A DNA stretch of 64,000 nucleotides. It comes from Chloroflexota bacterium. Its GTDB lineage: Bacteria > Chloroflexota > Anaerolineae > Anaerolineales > Anaerolineaceae. The DNA lies in the NCBI GenBank assembly GCA_012522475.1, contig JAAYKH010000061.1:55559-119558 (forward strand), written 5' to 3'. The position numbers and the translations under genes are program-made. The number at the start of each line of letters is the position of its first letter. The stretch's first letter is position 1. Below are positions 38,024-48,153 of this stretch, piece after piece. Under the pieces are notes generated by a model. The model made no database searches and had not been told where the DNA came from. It saw nothing but the letters and a program-made list of their open reading frames with translations.

Positions 38024-38731
38024 TTATTCAAAAGGGATGTTGACATTTTTGGGGTCGCGTTGAAACAATAAGTCCAAGTGGGTAATTAATGCATGATAGC
38101 CTGCTGCAAAATCTCCCTGGACAATGGAATCAACCATTTGCTGATGAAAAACCCAAACACGCTGTAAATATTTCCGGTCTTCATACACATTTAATCCTAC
38201 CGCTTCATAAATATCCCAATAAGCTTCTAAGATCCCCTGGACAAAGATATTGTCCAGTTTGGCATAAATCCCCAGGTGCAAAAGGCGATGTTCGGCATGT
38301 GGGATTTCAATTGGATCAGCATACAATTTTCTTTGCGCTCTTTGAATAATTTCTTTCAGCGCTGCAATGTCTTCAGTTGTCAGGCCGCTCACAGCCTGGT
38401 ACCAATACGAGGCTTCAAGATGATTGCGCAAGTCTGAAAATTGCTTGAAGGCCCCTTTGTTCAGGCTGAGCGCATATGTCAGGCTTTTTGAAACAGCGGG
38501 CGTGAATGTAAAAGGCAGGCTTTTTATTCCAACCCGAGGCTTAATTTCAACCAAGCCCAACGCCTTTGCGACCTCAAGTTCTTCCCTCAACGTAGAAACG
38601 CTTCTGCCAAGCTCCTTGCTGATATCGGTCAAACTCGGCAAGTATTCGGTTCCAGAATTCTGATTTTTTGAAAGATACTTTAAAAATGGGGAGAGTTTGT
38701 CAATTTTGGTTTGAGGATACATAGCATACAT
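38024..38731 (-). CDS. FCD-domain (FadR/GntR-like) transcriptional regulator
   Basis: LPSLTDISKELGRSVSTLREELEVAKALGLVEIKPRVG HTH; all-helical FCD C-terminus (HRLLHLGIYAKLDN...). Confidence 0.8.
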   Translation of the reverse strand: MYAMYPQTKIDKLSPFLKYLSKNQNSGTEYLPSLTDISKELGRSVSTLREELEVAKALGLVEIKPRVGIKSLPFTFTPAVSKSLTYALSLNKGAFKQFSDLRNHLEASYWYQAVSGLTTEDIAALKEIIQRAQRKLYADPIEIPHAEHRLLHLGIYAKLDNIFVQGILEAYWDIYEAVGLNVYEDRKYLQRVWVFHQQMVDSIVQGDFAAGYHALITHLDLLFQRDPKNVNIPFE

Positions 38732-38743
38732 CTTATTTATCAG

Positions 38744-38758
38744 ATTAATATGATTAAT
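38744..38758. promoter_or_regulatory. Candidate operator upstream of the FCD regulator
   Basis: ATTAAT-atg-ATTAAT inverted repeat directly upstream of the regulator start. Confidence 0.3.
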
Positions 38759-38912
38759 GTTGTTTACAGTATAACATCATCATAATTAAATTTCAATATA
38801 GAAAACCCGAAATGAATCATCAGATTACATTTGTCCTCTTAAAAGGTGTTACAATTCTGGCCTCAGAGGCTTAACGCATGATGTGGTTTTGCCTTCATAT
38901 TCAGGATTAACA

Positions 38913-41042
38913 ATGAGCATAATTAACGAACTGGCAAAGACTCTGAATTTGCCTGTCGATAATATTCAAAAAACTATTTCCTTACTTCAAGAAGGTAATA
39001 CGATACCCTTCATCGCCCGTTATCGAAAAGAAATGACAGGCAGCCTTGATGAAGAGCAAATTCGCAAAATTTCTTCAGAATATTCGCGTTTGGAGAACCT
39101 TGAAGAACGCCGCCAGGTGATATTAAAGACAATCAACGCGCAAGGAAATCTGACCGATGTTTTGCGAAGTCAACTTCTTGCAGCAGCCAACCTCACCGAA
39201 CTGGAGGATCTATACCTGCCCTTCCGCCCCAAAAAACGCACTCGTGCGATGATCGCCAGGGAAAAAGGTTTAGAATCCCTGGCCGATATGATCAAAAAAC
39301 AACCCGTGGTGGACAAATCCCTTCAAGAGATTCTGGAACCCTATATTAGCCGGGGTGTTCCCAGTCCACAAATGGCTCTCTCGGGGGCTTGTGATATCGT
39401 CGCTGAATTAATCAGTGATCACGCCACAGTCCGAAAGAAAGTTCGGGAAATTGGCGCCACTTATGGAAGCATCGCAAGCGAGAAAACTAAGGGGAGTGAG
39501 GACAAACGTAAAGTTTTTGAACTTTATTATCAATTTCACCAAAGATTAAAGGACCTCCAGCCCCATCAAGTCTTGGCATTGAATCGTGGAGAACGAGAAA
39601 GAATCCTCAAAGTTGACATAATAATTCCTGAACAAGACTGTTTGAGGGTTGTTAAATCAATTTTTCCTGCCAACCATAATTCCATTTTTTATGACGCGTT
39701 AAACCTGGCTATTGATGATGGCATACAGCGCTTATTGCTGCCTGCGATTAAGCGTGATCTTCGTCGCTCATTGACTGAAACGGCAGAAAGCCACGCCATC
39801 CAGGTCTTTGCGAATAATCTGTACAGTTTACTTACACAGCCTCCTTTGGCAGGCCACGTTGTTTTGGGTATCGACCCTGGTTTTAGAACGGGTTCAAAGG
39901 TGGCTGTCGTTGACCCTACTGGAAAATTGTTGACAACAACCACCATTTATCCACACCCGCCGCAAAACCAAAAAAACGATGCACAAAAGATGCTGAATGC
40001 TTTGATCGATGCCCACCAGGTCACATTAATTGTGATTGGGAACGGCACTGCTTCGCGTGAAACGGAAAGCTTTGTTGCTGAAATTGTAAAACAACGCCCT
40101 GGCTTATACTATTTGATCACAAGCGAGGCTGGAGCAAGTGTCTATAGCGCCAGTCATCTTGCCCGCAAGGAATTCCCGGATCTGGATGTCAGCTTGCGCG
40201 GTGCCGTTTCAATTGCCCGAAGGGTGCAGGACCCGCTGGCAGAATTGGTAAAAATTGACCCGAAGTCGATCGGTGTTGGCATGTATCAACATGACGTTAA
40301 TCAAACGCAGCTCTCACAAGCCCTTGGTCAAGTTATCGAGACAGCGGTCAATAACGTTGGCGTTGAGGTCAATACAGCTTCGGCAGCCCTTTTAACCTAT
40401 GTGGCTGGTGTCGGCCCAACATTGGCTGAAAATATCATTGAGCATCGTGATACATATGGTCCGTTTTATGACCGGTTGGAATTGAAGGCCGTGAAAGGGA
40501 TGGGTAAAAAAACCTTCGAACAGTCAGTAGGTTTTTTACGTATCCGTGATGGAAAGAACCCGTTGGATGCCACTGCCATCCATCCTGAAAGCTATGGGAT
40601 AGCAGAAAATATTCTTGAAGAACTCAAACGTAATATAATCAACAAGTCGTCAGACCAAATAACCGCAATTCAAAAATTCAAAGAAACCGAAGATCTGGAG
40701 CCGTTAGCACAAGCGTTGAATACAGGTCTGCCCACCCTTCTTGATATTTTGTCTGAACTTGCCCGTCCAGGGAGAGACCCTCGCGAGGATGTTCCAAAGC
40801 CAATTTTACGTAATGACATCCTCTCAATGAATGATTTGGCTCAAGGTATGGTTTTAAAGGGTACAATCCGAAATGTTGTAGATTTCGGTGTTTTTGTCGA
40901 CCTGGGTGTTGAAGTGGATGGTTTGCTTCATCGATCGAAGATACAGCCTAACGCAACCCTTACTGTTGGCGATGTTATTGAAGTTGAAATTATTGCAATC
41001 GATTGTGACCGGGATCGCATCGCATTAAAAATGAAAGAATGA
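38913..41042 (+). CDS. tex: Tex-family RNA-binding transcriptional accessory protein
   Basis: TIPFIARYRKEMTGSLDEEQIR, GIDPGFRTGSKVAVVD, C-terminal S1 domain GMVLKGTIRNVVDFGVFVDLGVEVDGLLHRS; ATG 38913 preferred. Confidence 0.93.
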   Translation: MSIINELAKTLNLPVDNIQKTISLLQEGNTIPFIARYRKEMTGSLDEEQIRKISSEYSRLENLEERRQVILKTINAQGNLTDVLRSQLLAAANLTELEDLYLPFRPKKRTRAMIAREKGLESLADMIKKQPVVDKSLQEILEPYISRGVPSPQMALSGACDIVAELISDHATVRKKVREIGATYGSIASEKTKGSEDKRKVFELYYQFHQRLKDLQPHQVLALNRGERERILKVDIIIPEQDCLRVVKSIFPANHNSIFYDALNLAIDDGIQRLLLPAIKRDLRRSLTETAESHAIQVFANNLYSLLTQPPLAGHVVLGIDPGFRTGSKVAVVDPTGKLLTTTTIYPHPPQNQKNDAQKMLNALIDAHQVTLIVIGNGTASRETESFVAEIVKQRPGLYYLITSEAGASVYSASHLARKEFPDLDVSLRGAVSIARRVQDPLAELVKIDPKSIGVGMYQHDVNQTQLSQALGQVIETAVNNVGVEVNTASAALLTYVAGVGPTLAENIIEHRDTYGPFYDRLELKAVKGMGKKTFEQSVGFLRIRDGKNPLDATAIHPESYGIAENILEELKRNIINKSSDQITAIQKFKETEDLEPLAQALNTGLPTLLDILSELARPGRDPREDVPKPILRNDILSMNDLAQGMVLKGTIRNVVDFGVFVDLGVEVDGLLHRSKIQPNATLTVGDVIEVEIIAIDCDRDRIALKMKE

Positions 41043-41046
41043 TTAA

Positions 41047-42816
41047 ATGACTGTAAAAACAATTGAACCCGTTGCAGAATTCAGCTTTGCCACCAAGTAC
41101 AAAACAAAACACCAAAAACCCGGTACGTGGGTATTATCCCATTCCGTTAGACAATGGCACTGGATTCTACTAGCCCTCATCGGGGCGGTCAGCAACGCTG
41201 CGCTAGCCAGCGTTGTCCCGATTTATATCGGGAAAGCCTATTTTGAAATCACGCAACCATCGCCCTCACTGCAAACAATTGGAAGCTACGCGCTGATCAT
41301 CGCAATATCGCAGACCTTGCGTGGTTTCTTGCATTTTTTACGAAACTTTAGCTTTGAGGTCATTGCTCAGAATATTGAGCGTTACGTCAGACAGGAATTG
41401 TTCGTCAATCTACTGGGGAAAAGCATGACTTTTCATAACCTGCAATCCGTAGGCGACCTGATGGCACGCGCAACTAACGACGTACGCGAAGTAAATTATA
41501 TGTTCAGCCCCGGGTTTAACCTGGTGATTGGTTCAATCAACTTTCTTCTACTGCCATTATTTGTTGGCCCTACATATCACCCCTCGTTAATTATTGTTCC
41601 TGTGGCATTCATCATTCTTTATGCAATTGCGTTATGGCATTATCTTAGCGTCCTCAATCCGATCACACGTGATGTACGCCAAACATTTGGCACACTAAAT
41701 AGCCGTCTTACAGAAGCCATTGATGGTGTCGAAATTGTGAAAGCTTCAGCGAAAGAAGATGCGGAAATCGATCTATTTGGTAATAACGCGTTTGAATACC
41801 GGGATGCGTCAGTCAGACAGGGCGATGTTGAAAGCCGATTTCTTCCCTTTCTTTTACTGGCAGTCACCATGGCCGCCGGGTTGGCTCATGCACTTTATCT
41901 TATGCAACAAGGATTAATTACTATTGGTGATGTAATCGGTTATTTTGGTACCCTTTCTTTGTTGGGTTTTCCAACGAATGTTTCTTTGTTCGCCTATTCG
42001 CAGATCTCCCTTGGTTTTGCTGGCGCACGCAGGATCCTTGAATTGATTAATACTGAAAACAATCTAGACCAGAACCTCGATGGTTATTCGCAGCCTATTG
42101 ACGGCGCGATCTCATTTGAAAATGTTTCATTTGGTTATACCGAAGATGAATTATTTTTGCGGGAGATTAATATTGAAATAAAACCCGGTCAAACAGTGGC
42201 CATCGTCGGCCAAACGGGTTCAGGGAAAACCTCACTGGTTAAGCTGATCAACCGGACTTTTGACGTTCACAGCGGCGCAGTCAAAGTTGATGGCGTTGAT
42301 GTCCGAGATTGGTACCTTGAAACCTTGCGCAGCCAGATTTCCATTATTGAACAGGACGTGTTTCTCTTTTCAAAATCAATTGCAGAAAACATAGCCTTTG
42401 GCAAGCCTGAAGCCACACAGGAAGAAATAATCCAGGCAGCCAAAGAGGCTCAGGCACACGATTTTATCATGAGTTTTGACAATGGTTATGAAACCGTTAT
42501 AGGCGAACGTGGAGCTACCCTCTCTGGCGGACAAAGGCAGCGGCTAGCCTTAGCCAGGGCATTTCTTACCTCTCCCAAGATTTTAGTTTTGGATGATTCA
42601 ACCAGTGCCATTGATTCAGACACTGAAGACCGCATCCAGCAGGCAATCTTTCGAGTTTCGCAGGGTCGAACCACAGTTATCATCACCCATCGGCTGTCGC
42701 AAATCAGATGGGCGGATCTTATTGTCGTTCTGAGGCAGGGCAAAGTATCAGCGATTGGCAGTCATGAATCGTTAATGAAAACATCTAAATCATATCAAGA
42801 AATTTTTAGCGAGTAA
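41047..42816 (+). CDS. ABC exporter half-transporter (TMD-NBD), degenerate Walker B
   Basis: Walker A IVGQTGSGKTS, signature LSGGQRQRLALARA, Walker B LVLDDSTSAID. Confidence 0.9.
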   Translation: MTVKTIEPVAEFSFATKYKTKHQKPGTWVLSHSVRQWHWILLALIGAVSNAALASVVPIYIGKAYFEITQPSPSLQTIGSYALIIAISQTLRGFLHFLRNFSFEVIAQNIERYVRQELFVNLLGKSMTFHNLQSVGDLMARATNDVREVNYMFSPGFNLVIGSINFLLLPLFVGPTYHPSLIIVPVAFIILYAIALWHYLSVLNPITRDVRQTFGTLNSRLTEAIDGVEIVKASAKEDAEIDLFGNNAFEYRDASVRQGDVESRFLPFLLLAVTMAAGLAHALYLMQQGLITIGDVIGYFGTLSLLGFPTNVSLFAYSQISLGFAGARRILELINTENNLDQNLDGYSQPIDGAISFENVSFGYTEDELFLREINIEIKPGQTVAIVGQTGSGKTSLVKLINRTFDVHSGAVKVDGVDVRDWYLETLRSQISIIEQDVFLFSKSIAENIAFGKPEATQEEIIQAAKEAQAHDFIMSFDNGYETVIGERGATLSGGQRQRLALARAFLTSPKILVLDDSTSAIDSDTEDRIQQAIFRVSQGRTTVIITHRLSQIRWADLIVVLRQGKVSAIGSHESLMKTSKSYQEIFSE

Positions 42817-42818
42817 TT

Positions 42819-44636
42819 ATGGGTTTCTACTCAGGATTGGCAGCAGAAAAATACGATCGGCAATATTCAGACAAGAAATTGCTGCAACGAATTTTTGAAT
42901 ATTTCAAAAGACAAACGAGCTATTTGTTAATTATTTTTGTTGCGCTCATTGTGAGGGCGATCATTGAAGCAGTTTCTCCTGTGATTGTAGCGCGTGGGCT
43001 CGACCAGGTTTCTCAGCAAGGCGTTACCAATCAATTTATTTTAACGCTATCAGGTATCGTCCTTGCCTTAGGTGTACTGGGCTGGTCTGCGAGCTTCTTA
43101 AGACGCCGTTACGCGGCCAGGACGATTGCTGAACTCATCCGACTGCTCTCAACTGATGCTTTTCAGGCCTCAGTACAGCAAGACCTTTCATTTCATGATA
43201 GTTTTGATTCTGGAAAGATCGTGTCAAGGATCACCTTTGACACCAGAGAGTTTGGGCAGTTGGTGACCATAGCAACAGATGTTCTATCGCAGCTCATTTC
43301 ATCAATCACGCTGCTGGTCATTCTGTTTCGAACTGAGTGGCGCTTATCACTGGCAGTTTTATTATTGGTTCCCATATCAATTTTAATCGTGGTGCGGTAC
43401 CGGCACGCGGCCCGTAAGATTACCCGAGCAGGTATGCGCGCCATGGCTAACGTCAACTCGGCTATTAAGGAAGCCATCAGCGGCATTGCCATTGCGAAAA
43501 ACTTTCGTCAGGAAGAGGCCATCTATGACGAATTTAATGAAGCAAATCAAACCTCATTTGAAGTCAATATCAAACGCGGCTTTGTTCTATCCATCGTATT
43601 TCCCATTTTGCGGATTGTAGGCAGTATTGCCACGGCATTAATGGTGTATTTTGGTGCAATTACAGTTTTGGGTGGTTACATCTCTGCAGGCGCCTGGTAT
43701 TTGTTCCTCTCGACTTTGGAGCAATTTCTTTTCCCTGTTTTCAGCGTGGCCTCGTTCTGGACGAACGTTCAAACGGGTTTGTCAGCTGCTGAAAGGATTT
43801 TCGCCTTGATTGACGCTGAGCATTCTGTTAAGCAAACTGATCACTTCGCGCCGGAACGCATTGAGGGTCATATTGAAATGAAACACCTCTATTTCAAATA
43901 TACGCCTGATGAGCCGGTTTTGAGCGATTTTTCATTGAACATCGAGCCAGGGGAAACTCTGGCCCTGGTTGGACACACCGGCGCAGGGAAAACGTCCATT
44001 GGCCGGTTGATTGCCAGGTTCTATGAATTTCAGGAAGGTGAATTATTAATTGACGGCGTAGATATTCGGAAATATGATCTATCTGCATTAAGAAACCAGA
44101 TGGGAATCGTCTCCCAAGTGCCTTTTTTGTTTGCGGGGACCGTTGAAGACAATATCCGTTACGGTAAGCCAGATTGCCGACGAGAAGAGATGCTCAATAT
44201 TGGAGGGAAAATTGGTGATGGAGAATGGTTAGAAACCTTGCCAAATGGCATTGACACGCAAGTCGGAGAACGTGGTTCACAACTTTCAATGGGGCAACGC
44301 CAGTTGGTCGCTCTGATGCGTGTGTTGGTTCAAAAACCCTCTATTTTTATCCTTGATGAGGCGACGGCCAGTATCGATCCCTTCACTGAAAAACAGATCC
44401 AAGCAGCATTGGATCTCATCCTGGCGAATACCACCAGCATCCTGATCGCTCATCGCCTCTCCACGGTGCGTTCTGCAGATCGCATTCTAGTGATGCGCAT
44501 GGGAGAAATTATCGAAGAAGGTAATCACGAAGCGTTAATGAGCCAAGGCAATCATTATGCGGAGTTGTACAACACCTACTTCCGGCATCAGTCTTTACAG
44601 TACATTGAAGAAGCAGGAAAATATGCGCGGAAATAA
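42819..44636 (+). CDS. ABC exporter half-transporter (TMD-NBD), degenerate signature motif
   Basis: Walker A LVGHTGAGKTS, signature LSMGQRQLVALMR, Walker B FILDEATASID; 2 nt after the preceding gene. Confidence 0.9.
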   Translation: MGFYSGLAAEKYDRQYSDKKLLQRIFEYFKRQTSYLLIIFVALIVRAIIEAVSPVIVARGLDQVSQQGVTNQFILTLSGIVLALGVLGWSASFLRRRYAARTIAELIRLLSTDAFQASVQQDLSFHDSFDSGKIVSRITFDTREFGQLVTIATDVLSQLISSITLLVILFRTEWRLSLAVLLLVPISILIVVRYRHAARKITRAGMRAMANVNSAIKEAISGIAIAKNFRQEEAIYDEFNEANQTSFEVNIKRGFVLSIVFPILRIVGSIATALMVYFGAITVLGGYISAGAWYLFLSTLEQFLFPVFSVASFWTNVQTGLSAAERIFALIDAEHSVKQTDHFAPERIEGHIEMKHLYFKYTPDEPVLSDFSLNIEPGETLALVGHTGAGKTSIGRLIARFYEFQEGELLIDGVDIRKYDLSALRNQMGIVSQVPFLFAGTVEDNIRYGKPDCRREEMLNIGGKIGDGEWLETLPNGIDTQVGERGSQLSMGQRQLVALMRVLVQKPSIFILDEATASIDPFTEKQIQAALDLILANTTSILIAHRLSTVRSADRILVMRMGEIIEEGNHEALMSQGNHYAELYNTYFRHQSLQYIEEAGKYARK

Positions 44637-44897
44637 GATCTAGCCGCGTAACATATAAAATGAATTCAGATTATAATTGGGTCGGTTAATTACGCACATC
44701 ATGATGGCGGTCAGCCAATTAAGCGAAAAGCCATTTTAGTATCTATTGGTATTATGCATCTGCAACATAACAGCCCTAATGAGCCGCTGTTAATGCAAAA
44801 CGCTCAGACTAAACAAAACCTTTGCTGTAAACCGGGCTTTAACAATTTATAAAAAATACGGATCTTTTTGAAAAATAAAACTGTAAAGGAGTAAAAC

Positions 44898-45290
44898 ATG
44901 AAAACCCCCAAAGATTTAAAGTATGCCAAAACTGATGAGTGGATCAAGGTTGAAGGCGAAGAAGCGACTATTGGTATCAGCGACTATGCCCAGGACCAAT
45001 TGTCAGATATTGTCTATGTTGAGATTCTGGTGGAAGAAGGAGATGCAATCGAAAAAGGTGATGAAATTGCCACCATAGAATCTGTAAAAGCCGCTGCCGG
45101 CGTAAATACTTTGGCTTCCGGCACAGTGATCGCTATCAACGAAGCGTTGGATGATGAGCCAGAACAATTAAACAGTGACCCCTATGAGGCAGGCTGGATC
45201 ATCAAGATCAAATTGGACGATGTTGCCCAACTCGATGATTTGCTGTCAGCAGAAGAATACGAAGCCTACAACGAAGAACGCGAGGGCTAA
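44898..45290 (+). CDS. gcvH: Glycine cleavage system H protein
   Basis: YAKTDEWIKVEGEEATIGISDYAQDQLSDIVYVEI...ATIESVKAAAGV lipoyl-lysine motif. Confidence 0.95.
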   Translation: MKTPKDLKYAKTDEWIKVEGEEATIGISDYAQDQLSDIVYVEILVEEGDAIEKGDEIATIESVKAAAGVNTLASGTVIAINEALDDEPEQLNSDPYEAGWIIKIKLDDVAQLDDLLSAEEYEAYNEEREG

Positions 45291-46645
45291 TGTATACACC
45301 TCATAGCCCTCAAGAAATTGAGGAGATGCTGAATGTTATTGGCATAAAATCTGTTGAGGACCTGTTTGAAAAAGTCCCAGCCAAATATCGCTACCCTGAT
45401 CTTGATTTACCGCAAGGTCTCACTGAAATGGAGGTCGCAGCAGAATTAAACGAAATTGCTACTGCCAATGCAAGTTCAGACGAATTCATCTCCTTTTTAG
45501 GCGCTGGCGCCTATAACCATTACATTCCTTCAGTTGTGGATGCGATTCTCAGTCGCGGCGAGTTTTACACAGCCTATACGCCCTACCAGCCTGAGGTATC
45601 TCAGGGGACATTACAGGCCATTTTTGAATACCAATCATTGATGACCGAGCTCACCGGTATGGATATCAGCAATGCATCACATTACGACGGTGCAACAGCC
45701 GCTGCCGAAGCCGCAAACCTCGCATATCACAATTTCCGGGGAAAGCGAAAAAAAGTACTGGTTACCCGCTCTGTGAATCCGGAATATCGAGAGACAATCC
45801 GAACCTACATGTATGGCTTGGGCGATGTTCATGTGCTTGGCGATGACCCGCTTAATGCCCGTGAAGATGAAACAGCAAAACTATTGGAAATGATCAACGC
45901 TGACACCGCGGTTGTCATTGTTCAGTACCCTGATTTCTTCGGTCGTATTACAGACTATACGAAGATTGTTGAAAAAGCTCACGAAGCTGGCGCTTTAGTG
46001 ACCTTTGTCTTTAATCCCACCGCTCTGGGCATCCTTAAACCACCCGGTGCATTTGATGCAGATATCGCAGTGGGAGATGGACAACCCTTAGGTATTCCCC
46101 TCTCCTTTGGCGGGCCATATCTGGGGATCTTTACAGTTAAAGACAAGCTAGTGCGAAAATTGGCGGGAAGATTAGTCGGTGAGACCGTTGATGAAGCCGG
46201 TAATCGTGCCTATGTGTTGACCCTCACTGCACGTGAACAGCACATTCGCCGAGAGAAATCCACCTCGAACATCTGCACCAACCAGGGTCTGATGGCGCTT
46301 GCTGCAGCCGTTTATCTTTCAGTTTTGGGTAAATCTGGCTTCAAACAAGTTGCCAATCTTTGCTATCAAAAAGCTCATTACGCTGCAGAGAAAATTTCTA
46401 AGCTGCCTGGGTTTGAACTGGCCTTCCCTGAAACACCCTTTTTCCACGAATTTGTTATCAAGACGCCTAAACCCGTTGAAGAAATTAATGCCCGCCTTGA
46501 GGATTACTGGATCCTCGGTGGCTATGACCTGAGTCAAACCTATCCAGAGATGAAAAACCAGATGCTTGTTGCTGTTACCGAGAAAGTCTCTCGTGAGGAC
46601 ATCGATGATTTTGTTGCAGCTCTTGAGGAGGTGACCAATGACTGA
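45290..46645 (+). CDS. gcvPA: Glycine dehydrogenase (decarboxylating) subunit 1
   Basis: FLGAGAYNHYIPSVVDAILSRGEFYTAYTPYQPEVSQGTLQAIFEYQ; REQHIRREKSTSNICTNQGLMALAA. Confidence 0.94.
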   Translation: MYTPHSPQEIEEMLNVIGIKSVEDLFEKVPAKYRYPDLDLPQGLTEMEVAAELNEIATANASSDEFISFLGAGAYNHYIPSVVDAILSRGEFYTAYTPYQPEVSQGTLQAIFEYQSLMTELTGMDISNASHYDGATAAAEAANLAYHNFRGKRKKVLVTRSVNPEYRETIRTYMYGLGDVHVLGDDPLNAREDETAKLLEMINADTAVVIVQYPDFFGRITDYTKIVEKAHEAGALVTFVFNPTALGILKPPGAFDADIAVGDGQPLGIPLSFGGPYLGIFTVKDKLVRKLAGRLVGETVDEAGNRAYVLTLTAREQHIRREKSTSNICTNQGLMALAAAVYLSVLGKSGFKQVANLCYQKAHYAAEKISKLPGFELAFPETPFFHEFVIKTPKPVEEINARLEDYWILGGYDLSQTYPEMKNQMLVAVTEKVSREDIDDFVAALEEVTND

Positions 46646-48101
46646 AAAAACGATCTATGAACTTTCGCAGCCTGGTCGTAAGGGTTTTGTATTCCCTGAC
46701 TCTGATGTGCCTGCAGCGCCCCTCCCAAAGGCGTTTGAAAGAGGATCAATCAATTTACCTGAACTATCCGAGTTAGATGTCATCCGGCATTTTACGAACC
46801 TGTCACGATTAAACTATTCGGTGGATGGTGGCTTTTATCCTTTAGGTTCTTGCACGATGAAATACAATCCCAAAATCAACGAAGTCGCTGTCCGACTGCC
46901 GGGTTTTTCTCAAACCCACCCCCTTCAACCGATTACCAGTGTTCAGGGTAACCTTTACCTGATGTACCAACTCCAGGAAATGCTCCAGGAGATTAGCGGA
47001 TTTCACAGGGTTACACTGACGCCGGCTGCTGGTGCTCAGGGCGAACTGGTTGGTGCGCTGATCATAAAGAAATTTCATGAAAGCAATAAAGACACCAAAC
47101 GAGTTAAGATCTTAATTCCCGATTCAGCGCATGGCACTAACCCGGCCACATCAGCTATGAGCGGTTTTGAAGTTGCTCCCCTGCCTTCAGACGCGCGTGG
47201 CAACGTGGATTTAGAAGCTTTGAAACTGCATTGCGATGAAACCCTGGCCGGTTTGATGCTGACAACCCCAAACACGCTGGGGCTGTTTGACGAAAATGTC
47301 ATTGAAGTCATTGAAATGGTCCATAATGCAGGCGGCTTGGTCTACGGTGATGGCGCAAATCTCAATGCGCTTTTAGGCATTGTCCGACCTGGTGACCTTG
47401 GTTTCGATATTATGCATTTCAACCTGCATAAAACCTTTGCAACACCGCACGGTGGTGGTGGGCCAGGATCAGGGCCAGTGGGTGTTTCGGAACGTTTGGC
47501 GAAATTCTTACCCGGACCGATTGCCACGATTGTCGACGAGGGTGATGATGATACCCCGCCCTTCTATGGTTTTTACACGCCGGAGGAATCGATTGGCAGA
47601 ATGAAAGCGTTTTATGGACATTTTGGCGTTGTTGTCAAAGCTTTTACCTATATCGCCATGCATGGCCCAGACGGATTGAGAGATATTGGTGAGAAAGCTG
47701 TCTTGAATGCCAATTATCTGATGGAAAAGGTGAAGGAAGATTATTACCTGCCCTACGATCGCACCTGTATGCACGAATTTGTGGTTGAAGGCACTTGGAA
47801 GGATATTCCCAACGTGCACGCCCTAGACATCAGCAAGCGCTTAATGGATTATGGTTTCCATCCACCCACAAATTATTTCCCACTGGTTGTTCATGAAGCA
47901 TTGATGATTGAACCAACCGAAACCGAATCTAAGCAGACCCTGGATGCATTTGCTGCTGCAATGAAAGCGATCGCCAAGGAAGCACGCGAAGACCCAGGCA
48001 TGCTTAACAAAGCACCCTATACAACGCCTATTCGCCGCTCCGACGAAGTCAAGGCTGCACGTGATCTTGTCTTGTGTTGTTGGACGCCTGATAGTTTTTA
48101 A
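46638..48101 (+). CDS. gcvPB: Glycine dehydrogenase (decarboxylating) subunit 2
   Basis: VDGGFYPLGSCTMKYNPKINE; GFDIMHFNLHKTFATPHGGGGPGSGPVGV (PLP lysine). Confidence 0.95.
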   Translation: MTEKTIYELSQPGRKGFVFPDSDVPAAPLPKAFERGSINLPELSELDVIRHFTNLSRLNYSVDGGFYPLGSCTMKYNPKINEVAVRLPGFSQTHPLQPITSVQGNLYLMYQLQEMLQEISGFHRVTLTPAAGAQGELVGALIIKKFHESNKDTKRVKILIPDSAHGTNPATSAMSGFEVAPLPSDARGNVDLEALKLHCDETLAGLMLTTPNTLGLFDENVIEVIEMVHNAGGLVYGDGANLNALLGIVRPGDLGFDIMHFNLHKTFATPHGGGGPGSGPVGVSERLAKFLPGPIATIVDEGDDDTPPFYGFYTPEESIGRMKAFYGHFGVVVKAFTYIAMHGPDGLRDIGEKAVLNANYLMEKVKEDYYLPYDRTCMHEFVVEGTWKDIPNVHALDISKRLMDYGFHPPTNYFPLVVHEALMIEPTETESKQTLDAFAAAMKAIAKEAREDPGMLNKAPYTTPIRRSDEVKAARDLVLCCWTPDSF

Positions 48102-48115
48102 TTTTCAATGAATTT

Positions 48116-48147
48116 AAGGCGTTGGGATGAACTTGTCCCAACGCCTT
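48116..48147. terminator. Hairpin terminator between convergent gcvPB and xth
   Basis: AAGGCGTTGGGA-tgaacttg-TCCCAACGCCTT. Confidence 0.7.
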
Positions 48148-48153
48148 GATGTT

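Noticed and set aside
44637-44897. Glycine riboswitch upstream of gcvH
   Set aside because: Read through the 260-bp leader and did not find the conserved glycine aptamer core; absence should be confirmed with Infernal.
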